Source of the DNA: Ensifer oleiphilus | GTDB lineage: Bacteria; Pseudomonadota; Alphaproteobacteria; Rhizobiales; Rhizobiaceae | Direction of reading: 5' to 3' | Length of the DNA stretch: 64,000 nt | NCBI RefSeq assembly: GCF_013371465.1 | Contig: NZ_JABWDU010000003.1 | Span: 682,001 to 746,000 of the forward strand | Part shown: positions 27,167 to 35,604 of the stretch, piece after piece | How positions within the stretch are numbered: position 1 is the stretch's first letter | Layout: every line of letters begins with the position of its first letter | Translations under genes and position numbers: made by a program | Notes under the pieces: generated by a model | Seen by the model: only the letters and a program-made list of their open reading frames with translations | Told to the model about the DNA's origin: nothing | The model's database searches: none

Positions 27167-28072
27167 TCAGTGATCGGCAAGCTGCACCAGGCAAACCGCC
27201 CGAACGCAGCCGCGCAGCCAACGATGCGCCGGATCGGCATCGAGCCGGGGGTGCCAGAGCATCGAAACCGTAACCTCGGGCACCGGGACCGGCAGTGCAA
27301 AACTATGCATGCCGGCGCGCAGGTTTCCGGTATGGCGTTCCGGCACGCTGGCGATCAGGTCCGATCCGCGCGCCAGCGCCAGCGCCGCCGAAAAGCCTCC
27401 CACCGTGGTGACGATCTGCCGGGCGAGCCCGAGCGTTTCCAGGGCGTCGTCGATCGGACCCCGGTCGAGACCGCGCCGGGAGACGAGCACGTGCCGGCCG
27501 CCGGCATAGCCGGCAGTCGTCACCGGGCCTTGGCTCAAGGGATGCTCCTTGCTGACGGCACCGACGAAGCGGTCGCGGAACAGGGCCTGCGTGCGCACTT
27601 CCGGGCCGGTCGAAAGCCCGATCACGCCGGTTTCCAGATCGACGCTGCCGTCGCGCAGAGCCGTGCTTTCCTTGTTCGGCTTCGGCAGGAAGCGCAGGCG
27701 GACACCTGGCGCTTCAGCGGAGATGCGGCGAAGCAGGTCTGGGCCGAAGTTCTCCACGAACCCTTCGCTCGTCCGCAAGGTGAAGGTCCGCACAAGCCGG
27801 CTGAGCTCCAGCATTTCCACCGGGCGCAGGACCGCCTCGGCATCGTCGACGAGTTGGCCGACGCGCTCGCGCAGTTCCAGCGCCCGCGGGGTCGGAACAA
27901 GGCCGCGCCCCGCACGCACCAGAAGCGGATCTCCCGTCACCTCTCGCAGCCGCGCCAGCGCCCGGCTCATGGCCGAAGGGCTGAGCCTCAGCCGTTCGGC
28001 CGCACGCGCAACGCTGCTTTCCGCAAGCAGAACGTCAAGTTGGACCAGCAGATTGAGATCGGGTTTCGCCAT
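27167..28072 (-). CDS. LysR-family transcriptional regulator
   Basis: The 301-residue protein starts MAKPDLNLLVQLDVLLAESSVARAAERLRLSPSAMSRALARLR, the DLNLL opening typical of the NodD/NahR/LeuO-like LysR branch, followed by the effector-binding domain. It is divergent from the DHA2 efflux pump gene, with a GCATGA/TCATGC inverted repeat between them. The likely role is to induce the pump in response to its substrate. Confidence 0.88.
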   Translation of the reverse strand: MAKPDLNLLVQLDVLLAESSVARAAERLRLSPSAMSRALARLREVTGDPLLVRAGRGLVPTPRALELRERVGQLVDDAEAVLRPVEMLELSRLVRTFTLRTSEGFVENFGPDLLRRISAEAPGVRLRFLPKPNKESTALRDGSVDLETGVIGLSTGPEVRTQALFRDRFVGAVSKEHPLSQGPVTTAGYAGGRHVLVSRRGLDRGPIDDALETLGLARQIVTTVGGFSAALALARGSDLIASVPERHTGNLRAGMHSFALPVPVPEVTVSMLWHPRLDADPAHRWLRGCVRAVCLVQLADH

Positions 28073-28114
28073 CCGCTCAGTATAGCGCAGCGTGATCGGG
28101 ATGTGGCGTCACGT

Positions 28115-28138
28115 GCATGAATAAAGTGCAAATCATGC
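28115..28138. promoter_or_regulatory. probable LysR operator
   Basis: GCATGA (28115-28120) and TCATGC (28133-28138) form a perfect 6-bp inverted repeat with a 12-nt spacer, in the divergent region between the LysR and MFS genes. The spacing fits a LysR-type box. Confidence 0.5.
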
Positions 28139-28202
28139 GCGTTCCGCCACGCCACGGAAAGACCTAGGCTTCTGACCGCTCCAATTCGGAGATTGCCAGC
28201 AG

Positions 28203-29678
28203 ATGGAGTTTGTCTTGACGAGAGATGTTTCAGCGCCCACCGGGCCAGATTTCGAAGGCGGCGAACGGACGCATTCCGTCCGTTGGGCGCTCGCCAGCCT
28301 GTCGTTCGCCATGTTGTTGTCCGCACTCGGCACCAGCATCGCCAATGTCGGCCTGCCGACGCTCGCCCATGTTTTCGAGGCGCCATTCCAGGACGTGCAA
28401 TGGGTGGTGCTCGCCTATCTGCTCGCAATCACCACACTGATCGTCGGCGTCGGTCGGCTCGGCGACATTGTCGGGCGGCGACGGCTGCTCCTCGGTGGCA
28501 TCGCGGTCTTCACGCTGGCCTCCGGCTTGAGCGGCCTTGCCCCGACGCTTTGGCTGCTGATTGTCGCCCGCGCGCTACAGGGGCTCGGCGCGGCGATCAT
28601 GATGGCGCTTACCATGGCCTTCGTTGCGGAAACAGTACCGAAGGCACGCACCGGCAGCGCCATGGGTTTGCTCGGAACGATGTCCGCCATCGGCACCGCA
28701 CTCGGGCCGCCCCTCGGCGGGGCGCTGATTGCCGGCTTCGGCTGGCGCGCACTTTTCCTCGTCAACGTACCGCTCGGTATCCTCACATATGTTCTCGCGC
28801 ATCGCCATCTGCCGGCCGACCGCAAGGCCACGACGCGCTCTCCCGCTCGCTTCGATGTGCTCGGCACCCTCGTGCTGGCATCGGTGCTGGCCGCCTACGC
28901 GCTTGCCATGACCATCGGACGCGGCCACTTCGGCCTGCTCAATGTCATTCTTCTCTTGGCGGCGGTCCTTGGCGTCGGGGCTTTTGCCATGGTCGAAACA
29001 AAGGTCGCATTCCCACTGATACGCCTGGCAACATTTCGCGATCCGGCCTTGAGCGCGAACCTGATCACCAATGGGCTGGTCTCGACGGTGATGATGACGA
29101 CCTTGGTTGTCGGTCCCTTTTATCTCACGCGCGCTCTGGGGCTCGATGCGGCCGTGATCGGCCTGGTCATGTCGGTCGGCCCGATCGTTGCTGCGATCAG
29201 CGGCGTACCGGCTGGACGCCTCGTCGATCGCTTTGGCGCAGGGCTGGTGATACTGACCGGACTGACGGCAGTCGCGGCCGGCGCTGTCGGATTGTCCACT
29301 CTGCCGGCAACGCTCGGCATCCCAGGCTACCTTGCGCCCATCGTCATCGTTACCGCCGGTTACGCCTTCTTCCAGGCGGCCAACAACACCGCCGTCATGG
29401 CAGACGTGCCACCGGATCGCCGCGGCGTCATTTCAGGCGTGCTCAACTTGTCGCGCAACTTGGGGCTCGTCACCGGCGCCTCGGTCATGGGTGCGGTTTT
29501 TTCCCTGGCGTCGGCGACCTCCGACATCGCCACGGCACCGCCCGAGGCCGCCGCATCAGCCATGCGCGTCACCTTTGCCGTCGCGGCGGGGCTCATTCTT
29601 CTGGCTATCGCCATTGCGTTCGCGGGTCGTGCTTTGGCGGGCCGCTCCGCGTCGCCCAGTGAGGGGCTTCGAAATTGA
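28203..29678 (+). CDS. DHA2-family MFS drug efflux transporter
   Basis: This 491-residue protein has about 14 membrane segments of the EmrB/QacA type. The motif A region is LIVGVGRLGDIVGRRRLLLGG, and the antiporter motif C region is GTALGPPLGGALIAGFGWRALFLVNVPLG. The family exports drugs, dyes or metabolites by proton antiport. A divergent LysR gene probably controls it. The ribosome site before the ATG is weak, and a TTG at 28215 is another possible start. There is no sign that it belongs to the siderophore genes 4 kb away. Confidence 0.9.
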   Translation: MEFVLTRDVSAPTGPDFEGGERTHSVRWALASLSFAMLLSALGTSIANVGLPTLAHVFEAPFQDVQWVVLAYLLAITTLIVGVGRLGDIVGRRRLLLGGIAVFTLASGLSGLAPTLWLLIVARALQGLGAAIMMALTMAFVAETVPKARTGSAMGLLGTMSAIGTALGPPLGGALIAGFGWRALFLVNVPLGILTYVLAHRHLPADRKATTRSPARFDVLGTLVLASVLAAYALAMTIGRGHFGLLNVILLLAAVLGVGAFAMVETKVAFPLIRLATFRDPALSANLITNGLVSTVMMTTLVVGPFYLTRALGLDAAVIGLVMSVGPIVAAISGVPAGRLVDRFGAGLVILTGLTAVAAGAVGLSTLPATLGIPGYLAPIVIVTAGYAFFQAANNTAVMADVPPDRRGVISGVLNLSRNLGLVTGASVMGAVFSLASATSDIATAPPEAAASAMRVTFAVAAGLILLAIAIAFAGRALAGRSASPSEGLRN

Positions 29679-29728
29679 ACGCGGTGAAGGCGGGCTGGCA
29701 GTCGCGTCCGTAGCGAGCAAACCGGCCT

Positions 29729-30640
29729 CTACTCCAGATCCACCGAGGTAAACACCCGGCAGTTGCCGGCCGCCGGCACCGTTCGGCAGACTTCGATCGA
29801 CGTCAGCAATTCGACGCCCCCCAGTTTGGTCGTCAGCTTCATCTCCAGCATCGCGACAGGCTCGATCTTGCGGATATCGGTCGCGGGCGTGACCTTCATC
29901 AGATTGACGACGGCACGATCGACGCCCATGTCCGTGAGGTACGCTTCCAGCTTGCGCTCGGTAGCCTTGCTCATCTCATAGGTCTTGTAACCGCCGACAT
30001 TCCTTCGGCCGACGACTTTCTTGCTGGTGACTTTCTTCTTGCCGTTCACGACGCGGTATTTCATCCGATACTGCGTTTCCATCTGAACGTAGGTCGTGGT
30101 GATCTGGTGCACGCCCAGGAACGCCCATTCGCCGACCACGCGCCGCGTGCCCCCGGCAAACATCAGCGGACAGGCCGAGTTGCAATAAGCTTCCCCGGAA
30201 TAGGCGATGCCGACGTGGCGCGCGCCCTTGTCGTCGTTGGCCCTGCAGTCCCGCTCCTCCGGCTGGCAGCCGACGAAGCGGGTCTTGCCGACCGCCACGT
30301 CAAGCTTTCGCGCCCTGATCATGCGCCCGATCGCCAACGCAGCGTCGACGTCTCCGCCGGGCGACGTCACCACGATCGGCAGGCGACGATCGCCGAGCGA
30401 CTTGAGCAGCTTCTTGAAGCGGGCCGGGCTTTCGTCAACGATGGTGCCTTCCGCCGATACCCACTCCGGGCAGGTCGGCTCGCACCCGGGCTGGCCGCTG
30501 CGCACCACGAAGAACTGCATGTCCGCGCCCTCCGGCGGCGATGCGCGACCCGTTGCGGCGGAGAGCATCAGCCCAACCGACAGGCAGCCTATGGCCACTG
30601 AACGCTGAAATAAATCGCGTGGACATGCCCTGACGAACAA
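29729..30640 (-). CDS. exported ClpP/crotonase-like periplasmic protein
   Basis: This protein of about 303 residues starts at a TTG, 9 nt after GGAGGAGG. The start gives an ordinary signal peptide, MFVRACPRDLFQRSVAIGCL... ending before SPPEG. The mature part has a Clp/crotonase-like fold: PIVVTSPGGDVDAALAIGRMIRARKLDVAVG and YSGEAYCNSACPLMFAGGTRRVV, where serine-protease relatives place the oxyanion Gly-Gly and the nucleophile. The C-terminal third is Lys-rich and then beta-rich. Similar predicted periplasmic proteins occur in many alphaproteobacteria without known function. The frame stays open upstream to 31057, but that extension has no ribosome site. Confidence 0.8.
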   Translation of the reverse strand: MFVRACPRDLFQRSVAIGCLSVGLMLSAATGRASPPEGADMQFFVVRSGQPGCEPTCPEWVSAEGTIVDESPARFKKLLKSLGDRRLPIVVTSPGGDVDAALAIGRMIRARKLDVAVGKTRFVGCQPEERDCRANDDKGARHVGIAYSGEAYCNSACPLMFAGGTRRVVGEWAFLGVHQITTTYVQMETQYRMKYRVVNGKKKVTSKKVVGRRNVGGYKTYEMSKATERKLEAYLTDMGVDRAVVNLMKVTPATDIRKIEPVAMLEMKLTTKLGGVELLTSIEVCRTVPAAGNCRVFTSVDLE

Positions 30641-31141
30641 AGAAGCACACCTCCTCCCGCCTGTTTCCGCTCCCCGCCTGTTTCTCCTTCGGCGTTCGAA
30701 ACGGTGCACTCTTCCGGTCGCTTGCATCGCCGATGCATTGCCGGACGAAACAGATTTCCATGCTGCAAATATGAGTATCGAAACGACCAGCGCATCCGAT
30801 GCGGCCACGAAGATTCTGCGTCGGAATGCGAAATGAGAATACGGGTTGCACCCATGGGGAATGAAATCGAGGATAGCACGGACCACAAATATAAGGCAAC
30901 ACTCATATAAGCAGCAACAGACGAGATCCCTGGCGCGATCATCGAAGCCGTTGCCGGCACGTCGAGGATTCGGGCCTAGCGAAGCGTGCCCATTTGTCCA
31001 CCCGACCGTTACACCCAACCGGGGCCAAGCCCCTGCTGCGAAAGGATAAACGCTCATACTTCATTGATCGGGCGCACTGGGGACTAGATACGTCGCCGAC
31101 GCTTTGACAACATAGGCGCTCAAGGCAGGGTTGGCGATTCG
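30641..31141. other. no supported gene
   Basis: About 500 bases lie between two divergent genes. Frames are open by chance but have no ribosome sites or recognisable protein. Promoters for both neighbours should lie here, but I cannot place them. Confidence 0.4.
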
Positions 31142-31585
31142 ATGACGATATTCTTCAAGGCAGCGATTTCCGATGACGTAGCGTTCGGGATGATCGAGCG
31201 GTGTTTTTCCGATCCGGACGACTATGACGGTTATCTCGACATCTTTAGCGATCACACCGAGCAGACCATTTCATGGAGCAAGGGCAGGTCGGCGGACGAG
31301 TTCAAGGACCAGGTAACCGAGGCATTGCGATCGGCCTGGGAGACGGCACGTTTCTTTCAGGTGTACGAGCGGCGGGAAGATAGAGACGACGCCGGCACCA
31401 ATGAAATTCGCAGGGCTGCAATAGATCTCACGCGTGCCTATGGCGGCGTGATCGTGATCACGCTCAGCCTGCTTGGGCGGCGTAGCAGCGCCAACGATCT
31501 CGAACTGGTGTTCCTTTGCTTCCAGGAAGACGCCCAGCGCCGGAATTTTCGCGTGCGATACGACGGAAAGTTCGTGCCGGCCTGA
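31142..31585 (+). CDS. hypothetical protein
   Basis: This is a soluble acidic protein of 147 residues (MTIFFKAAISDDVAFGMIERCFSD...), with no signal peptide or membrane helix. The alternation of helices and a C-terminal beta part (GGVIVITLSLL, LELVFLCFQED, FRVRYDGKFVPA) suggests a compact alpha/beta fold. I do not recognise it. The ribosome site is weak. It stands alone. Confidence 0.6.
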   Translation: MTIFFKAAISDDVAFGMIERCFSDPDDYDGYLDIFSDHTEQTISWSKGRSADEFKDQVTEALRSAWETARFFQVYERREDRDDAGTNEIRRAAIDLTRAYGGVIVITLSLLGRRSSANDLELVFLCFQEDAQRRNFRVRYDGKFVPA

Positions 31586-31705
31586 AGCCGTGATCGTTGA
31601 AGTGGGAAAACGAGGTCTGCCTACGCACGTTCGCGGCATCGACCAGCGGACAAGGTGCTTATGTTCAGGAGCGAAACGTCAACCGGGTCAAGACGACGGC
31701 GGATC

Positions 31706-31951
31706 CTAGTGCAGCTTTCTTGAGATCAGCAGTGAGCAGGTGATCTCCTCAAGCATGTGGATGTCCTCGTTAAGTGTCGTGCGATGCTTGTGCGACAGGT
31801 TGACGAGGCAATCCGCCACTTCGTCCGACGTCCAGCCCGCTGCCTCCGCACGCTCGACCAGATCCAGGAAGGCATCTTCAACCGCGCATTCGCAATCCGG
31901 CTCACGATCCGGATGTCCGTGGCTGACCAGCGGTACGGCAATCTTGGTCAT
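31706..31951 (-). CDS. small hypothetical protein
   Basis: An 81-residue protein (MTKIAVPLVSHGHPDREPDCECAVEDAF...), helical, with a CEC pair near residue 20 and a region DLVERAEAAGWTSDEVADCLVNLSHKH. GGAGG lies 7 nt before the ATG at 31951, which rules out the longer frame. It is divergent from the DUF1127 gene at 32160. Its upstream region has the inverted repeat AAAGTCG...CGACTTT (32006-32030). Function unknown. Confidence 0.7.
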   Translation of the reverse strand: MTKIAVPLVSHGHPDREPDCECAVEDAFLDLVERAEAAGWTSDEVADCLVNLSHKHRTTLNEDIHMLEEITCSLLISRKLH

Positions 31952-32005
31952 GAGCGATCCTCCCGGATAAAGAATAGTCCCGCGGCAGGGACCTGCAAAG
32001 CGACT

Positions 32006-32030
32006 AAAGTCGTACTTTTGCAGCGACTTT
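32006..32030. promoter_or_regulatory. inverted repeat in a divergent promoter region
   Basis: AAAGTCG (32006-32012) and CGACTTT (32024-32030) are inverse complements with an 11-nt spacer, about 55 nt upstream of the gene starting at 31951. This is a possible operator. Confidence 0.35.
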
Positions 32031-32076
32031 GGTATTCGGGGGTGCCCCTTGTCGGGCACGCCGGCAAGCTCTCACC

Positions 32077-32098
32077 GATCGCTAAACAATCTGACAGC
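32077..32098 (+). promoter_or_regulatory. conserved upstream element, copy 1
   Basis: The 22 bases beginning GATCGCTAAA and ending ACAGC match a second copy at 41195-41216 at 20 of 22 positions. Both copies lie 79-82 nt upstream of small-protein genes on the same strand. It is probably a shared promoter or regulator site. Confidence 0.5.
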
Positions 32099-32159
32099 CA
32101 CCGCTGCCACAACGCGTCATTCTGCCATCATCGGAAACGAAATGAAGGGAGATGACCCG

Positions 32160-32414
32160 ATGTCTGACACAGCTTCATCCCACGCCAATCTGATCTATGT
32201 TTCCGCCCGAATGATCGCGCCGCGGCAACGATTTGCGGCTCCGGCCGAACTCGGAGCGCATGGCTTCCCCTGGCGGCTGTTTCGGCGCGTTTCGCGCTGG
32301 ATGGACACCCGGCGGGGACGCCTGGATCTGCTTGCGCTTTCCGATCATCAATTGAAGGATATTGGCCTGTCGCGTGCGGCGGCCTATAACGATTTCTACC
32401 AACGCGACGAATAG
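32160..32414 (+). CDS. DUF1127 domain protein
   Basis: This 84-residue protein has a DUF1127 domain in its second half (WRLFRRVSRWMDTRRGRLDLLALSDHQLKDIGLSRAAAYNDF) and a variable N-terminal part. GGGAG lies 9 nt before the ATG at 32160. The AraC gene begins 8 nt after the stop, so the two are co-transcribed. DUF1127 proteins of this length often act in RNA-linked regulation, but no role can be read here. Confidence 0.85.
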   Translation: MSDTASSHANLIYVSARMIAPRQRFAAPAELGAHGFPWRLFRRVSRWMDTRRGRLDLLALSDHQLKDIGLSRAAAYNDFYQRDE

Positions 32415-32421
32415 GACGGCA

Positions 32422-33252
32422 ATGTCCCAGTTTTCGTGCCTCACGCTTCTCGACACGTCGATCGCCTCGCTTCGCGACGTGGTGTGCGATGGTTCGTGCC
32501 GTGGGAAGAGCGGCGAGGAATGTGCGCATCGAACAAGCCTCGTTTATCCCTATCGCGGCGTCTTCATACGGCACGTCGGCAAAGCCGATACGGTGGCTGA
32601 ATCCAATCAGGTGATCTTCTTCAACCACGGCGAAGACTACCGCGTCAGCCACCCGATCGAAGGCGGCGACGCCTGTCTCGAGGTGCAGGTGGACGAAGCC
32701 ATCCTCAGCGAACTCGCCCCGAAGGAGCAATTTCGCTCTGGCGCGCTTGCCTTGTTCAAAAGACCGCGCCGGCGCATCGATCCACGGGCGCAGGCGCTGG
32801 TCGCCCTGTTGCGCTATAGCCTTCATCGCGGGGTCGCCGAAACGCTCGAAGCCGAGACCCTGACGCTGACATTGATCCGACGTTCGCTCGGCGAGCGCAC
32901 GTCGCACGGCGCTGCCACCACCTATGGGCGGGCAAAGTTGGTCGATCGGGCCAAGCTGGTTCTGTCGGGCGATCTCGCCCGCCGCTGGACCTTGGCCGAG
33001 GTGGCAACAGAGGTCGGCGTGTCGCCGGTCTACCTCACCCAGACGTTCCAGCAGGTCGAAGCCATGCCGCTCTACCGCTACCAGCTACGGCTGCGGCTTG
33101 CACGGGCGCTGGATCTGCTCGGCTCCTGCCGTGACTTGACGGCCCTTGGCCTCGACCTCGGCTTTTCCAGTCACAGCCATTTCAGCGCCTCCTTCAAGCA
33201 TGCCTACGGACGCACACCGGCGGAATTCCAACGCGCCCTCCATCTTCGCTAG
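32422..33252 (+). CDS. AraC-family transcriptional regulator
   Basis: The 276-residue protein has a cupin-like N-terminal sensor domain (about residues 1-150). The C-terminal AraC DNA-binding domain has two helix-turn-helices: WTLAEVATEVGVSPVYLTQTFQQVEAM and LTALGLDLGFSSHSHFSASFKHAYGRTPAEFQ. AGGA sits before the ATG. It lies 567 nt upstream of the petrobactin-type operon in the same direction and could regulate it, but the distance leaves that open. Its own transcription is probably shared with the DUF1127 gene. Confidence 0.88.
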   Translation: MSQFSCLTLLDTSIASLRDVVCDGSCRGKSGEECAHRTSLVYPYRGVFIRHVGKADTVAESNQVIFFNHGEDYRVSHPIEGGDACLEVQVDEAILSELAPKEQFRSGALALFKRPRRRIDPRAQALVALLRYSLHRGVAETLEAETLTLTLIRRSLGERTSHGAATTYGRAKLVDRAKLVLSGDLARRWTLAEVATEVGVSPVYLTQTFQQVEAMPLYRYQLRLRLARALDLLGSCRDLTALGLDLGFSSHSHFSASFKHAYGRTPAEFQRALHLR

Positions 33253-33819
33253 GCTTCAGCGCCGTCGTCACACGGCGCCGGCAACGGCCACGTGGCTGTT
33301 CACGGCGAAATTTAAGTGGACAAAAAAAATCATAAAAAATCCAGGATCGGTGAAAAAAAATCCGGAGCCGGTCGTCTTTGTTTGAAAGCGCATGCTGAAG
33401 CACCGCGCCGAAAGCTGAGACGGGTGGAAGATGAGCGCACCGGAATGCCGTAACGGACGCCTGCCTTTGGAAGCGGAACGCGGCCGCACCGGTCCGTTTC
33501 TTCCCAGGGGCCTGGCGACTGGCGCGTCTATCTTCACCGCCTTGCGGGCAATGGCGCCGACGCGCACTGCGTCCGTCCGCAGCAACCACTGCGGCGGACG
33601 CCGCCCATTGTGCCCGTCCGGATCGCCCTCATGTGGCACCCGGTTCATAACCGGCCCGATCCTTCGCCAAGCCCATCCGCCTCCACGGGCGGCCGGCAGA
33701 CCGTGCGTGACGCAAGTCGCGCCAATCTAAATCCGTTCAGTAAGAAAATTCAATGCGTTGCCCCTCCCACGCGACGCGATTGCGCGACTTTGCACGTCGC
33801 GTGCCGAGGATCGACAGAC
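33253..33819 (+). promoter_or_regulatory. long leader region of the siderophore operon, with phased A-tracts
   Basis: No gene is evident in these 567 bases. Near the upstream end a 7-bp hairpin (33259-33278) may end the AraC transcript. Three A-tracts (33322-33329, 33334-33339, 33353-33360) have centres about 11 and 20 bp apart, in helical phase, which predicts bent DNA in an AT-rich island. Just before the first siderophore gene, CACGCGACG (33768-33776) and CGTCGCGTG (33795-33803) are perfect inverse repeats. I found no exact TGA-N9-TCA iron-responsive operator by eye. Confidence 0.5.
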
Positions 33820-35604
33820 ATGACATCGTCTAGGCAAATCGCAGAAACTGCGACCTTTCAAAGCTTCGCCAACTGCTACCTCCGGGAGGTGAATCCCGGC
33901 ACGCCGGTGATGCATCGGAGCGCTGGCGGCACCTGCGACAGCATCGAATGGTCGCTTCCCCGCCAGCAGATGATCCTTCGCGTGGAGGTCACCTCATCGT
34001 CTATTTGTGGCCCGCTTCACTTCGGCAGAGCCTGGGGGCGAAACGTCTCCGATCCATCCTGGCGGCCGATGGAACTGATGTCCGCGCTCCATATGCTGGT
34101 TCAGGCCGCCTATCGCCAGGATGATGCAGGCCAGACAGACGCGTTGCGCGGCTTCGAGCTCGAACTTCTGATCCGGGTGCTCGAAAGCTACCAACAGACC
34201 GCGCTCTACATCGACAAGGCACTACCGGGTCCAAAGGACCCCGGTGAATTTCTCGAGGCCGAGCAGTCTCTTGTCTTCGGGCACTGGCTGCACCCGACGC
34301 CGAAAAGCCGGCAGGGCATGACCTACTGGCAACAGGAGAGCTATGCGCCGGAACTGCGTGGCCGGTTCCAGCTGCATTACTTCGCAGCGAAGATGGACCA
34401 TGTCAGTCACGCATCCTCCCGCCCGGCACAGGCGCCGGACATCGTTCGTTCTCTCCTGGGGCACAACCCGGAAGGCTTGGGTCTTGGCGACGACGAATTC
34501 CTGCTGCCAATGCACCCGCTGCAGGCGGAAGCCCTGCTTCTCGTTCCGCGTATCCGGGCGATGCAGCAGTCCGGCATCCTGCGTCACCTCGGCCCGGCGG
34601 GCTCGCTCTTCAGCGCCACATCCTCCGTCCGCACGGTCTACGGAGCCGACGAAGACTGGATGCTGAAGTTTTCGCTGCCGGTGCGTATCACCAACTCCGT
34701 CCGCCTGAACCGAAGGCAGGAGCTGGAGGCCGGTGTCGCCATGGCCAGGCTGATCGACAGGATCGGCTTTTCCAAGCGCTCGGCAAACTTCCGGATCATC
34801 CAGGACCCGGCCTATATCACGCTCGATCTACCGGGTGAGAGCGAGAGCGGCTTCGAGGTCATCCTGCGCGAAAACCCTTTCTCGCGCGACCGGGGGCAAG
34901 GCGTCATAACCGTGGCTGCACTGACGGCCGACCCGCTTCCGCAAACGCCATCGAGGCTCGAAAAACTGCTGCGCACGCTGGCCACGCGGGAGGCTGAGCC
35001 TCTGGCCGACGTCTGCATCGCCTGGTTCCAGCGCTATCTCGATTGCGCCGTCGAACCGTTGATCCGGCTTTACGACGACTATGGCATTGCGCTCGAAGCG
35101 CACCAGCAGAACAGCCTGCTCGATGTCGGCGCGGGTTACCCCTCGGTCAGCTACTATCGCGACAACCAGGGTTTTTATCTCTCCGAACGCTATCGCAGCC
35201 TGCTTTCCAGCTACGTCCCCGAAACCGGGACGATCCCGTCGCTCTATTTTCCCGAAAGCGAAATCCGCGACCGCTTCGCCTATTACCTCATCGTCAATCA
35301 GGTCTTTTCCGTCATCAGCCGCATGGGCCACGACGGACTGTGCGACGAGGTCACGCTTCTGCGCGTGCTGAGAAACCACCTGGAGCAATGCAGCCGCGCG
35401 ATGACCGGCGCCGGACGCGACTTTGCCCGGCACGTGCTCGACCTGCCGACGATCGCGTCGAAGGCCAATCTGACCACCCGGCTGTTGAATGTCGACGAAC
35501 TGCAATCCGACCACGCACCGATCCTTTATCGCCCAGTTCAAAACCCGTTGCGGGCACCGGCGGCGCTGACGGCAGCAAGGACAAGCCATGCCATTGCCTC
35601 TTGA
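33820..35604 (+). CDS. asbA: NIS siderophore synthetase, AsbA-like (first citrate amide bond)
   Basis: The 594-residue protein belongs to the IucA/IucC NRPS-independent siderophore synthetases, which use ATP to join a carboxylate such as citrate to a polyamine. Visible landmarks are GHWLHPTPKSRQGM (ATP/citrate loop), LLPMHPLQAEAL, TVYGADEDWMLKFSLPVRITNSVR, and the C-terminal YDDYGIALEAHQQNSLLDV of the FhuF-like part. In petrobactin synthesis AsbA condenses citrate with spermidine. The assignment rests mainly on the operon, since all other asb functions follow in order. ATG 33820 has GAGGA upstream, and the longer frame to 33610 lacks one. The last codons overlap the next gene by 17 nt. The exact amine substrate is inferred. 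Confidence 0.88.
   Translation: MTSSRQIAETATFQSFANCYLREVNPGTPVMHRSAGGTCDSIEWSLPRQQMILRVEVTSSSICGPLHFGRAWGRNVSDPSWRPMELMSALHMLVQAAYRQDDAGQTDALRGFELELLIRVLESYQQTALYIDKALPGPKDPGEFLEAEQSLVFGHWLHPTPKSRQGMTYWQQESYAPELRGRFQLHYFAAKMDHVSHASSRPAQAPDIVRSLLGHNPEGLGLGDDEFLLPMHPLQAEALLLVPRIRAMQQSGILRHLGPAGSLFSATSSVRTVYGADEDWMLKFSLPVRITNSVRLNRRQELEAGVAMARLIDRIGFSKRSANFRIIQDPAYITLDLPGESESGFEVILRENPFSRDRGQGVITVAALTADPLPQTPSRLEKLLRTLATREAEPLADVCIAWFQRYLDCAVEPLIRLYDDYGIALEAHQQNSLLDVGAGYPSVSYYRDNQGFYLSERYRSLLSSYVPETGTIPSLYFPESEIRDRFAYYLIVNQVFSVISRMGHDGLCDEVTLLRVLRNHLEQCSRAMTGAGRDFARHVLDLPTIASKANLTTRLLNVDELQSDHAPILYRPVQNPLRAPAALTAARTSHAIAS

Noticed and set aside
30641-31057. N-terminal extension of the ClpP/crotonase-like protein to a start at 31057
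   Set aside because: It would bury a good signal peptide in the middle of the protein and has no ribosome site. The TTG at 30640 has a strong one.
33253-33819. Exact TGA-N9-TCA iron-responsive operator for the siderophore operon
   Set aside because: I scanned for it by eye and found none. Iron control may use another site, or the gene may be under another regulator.
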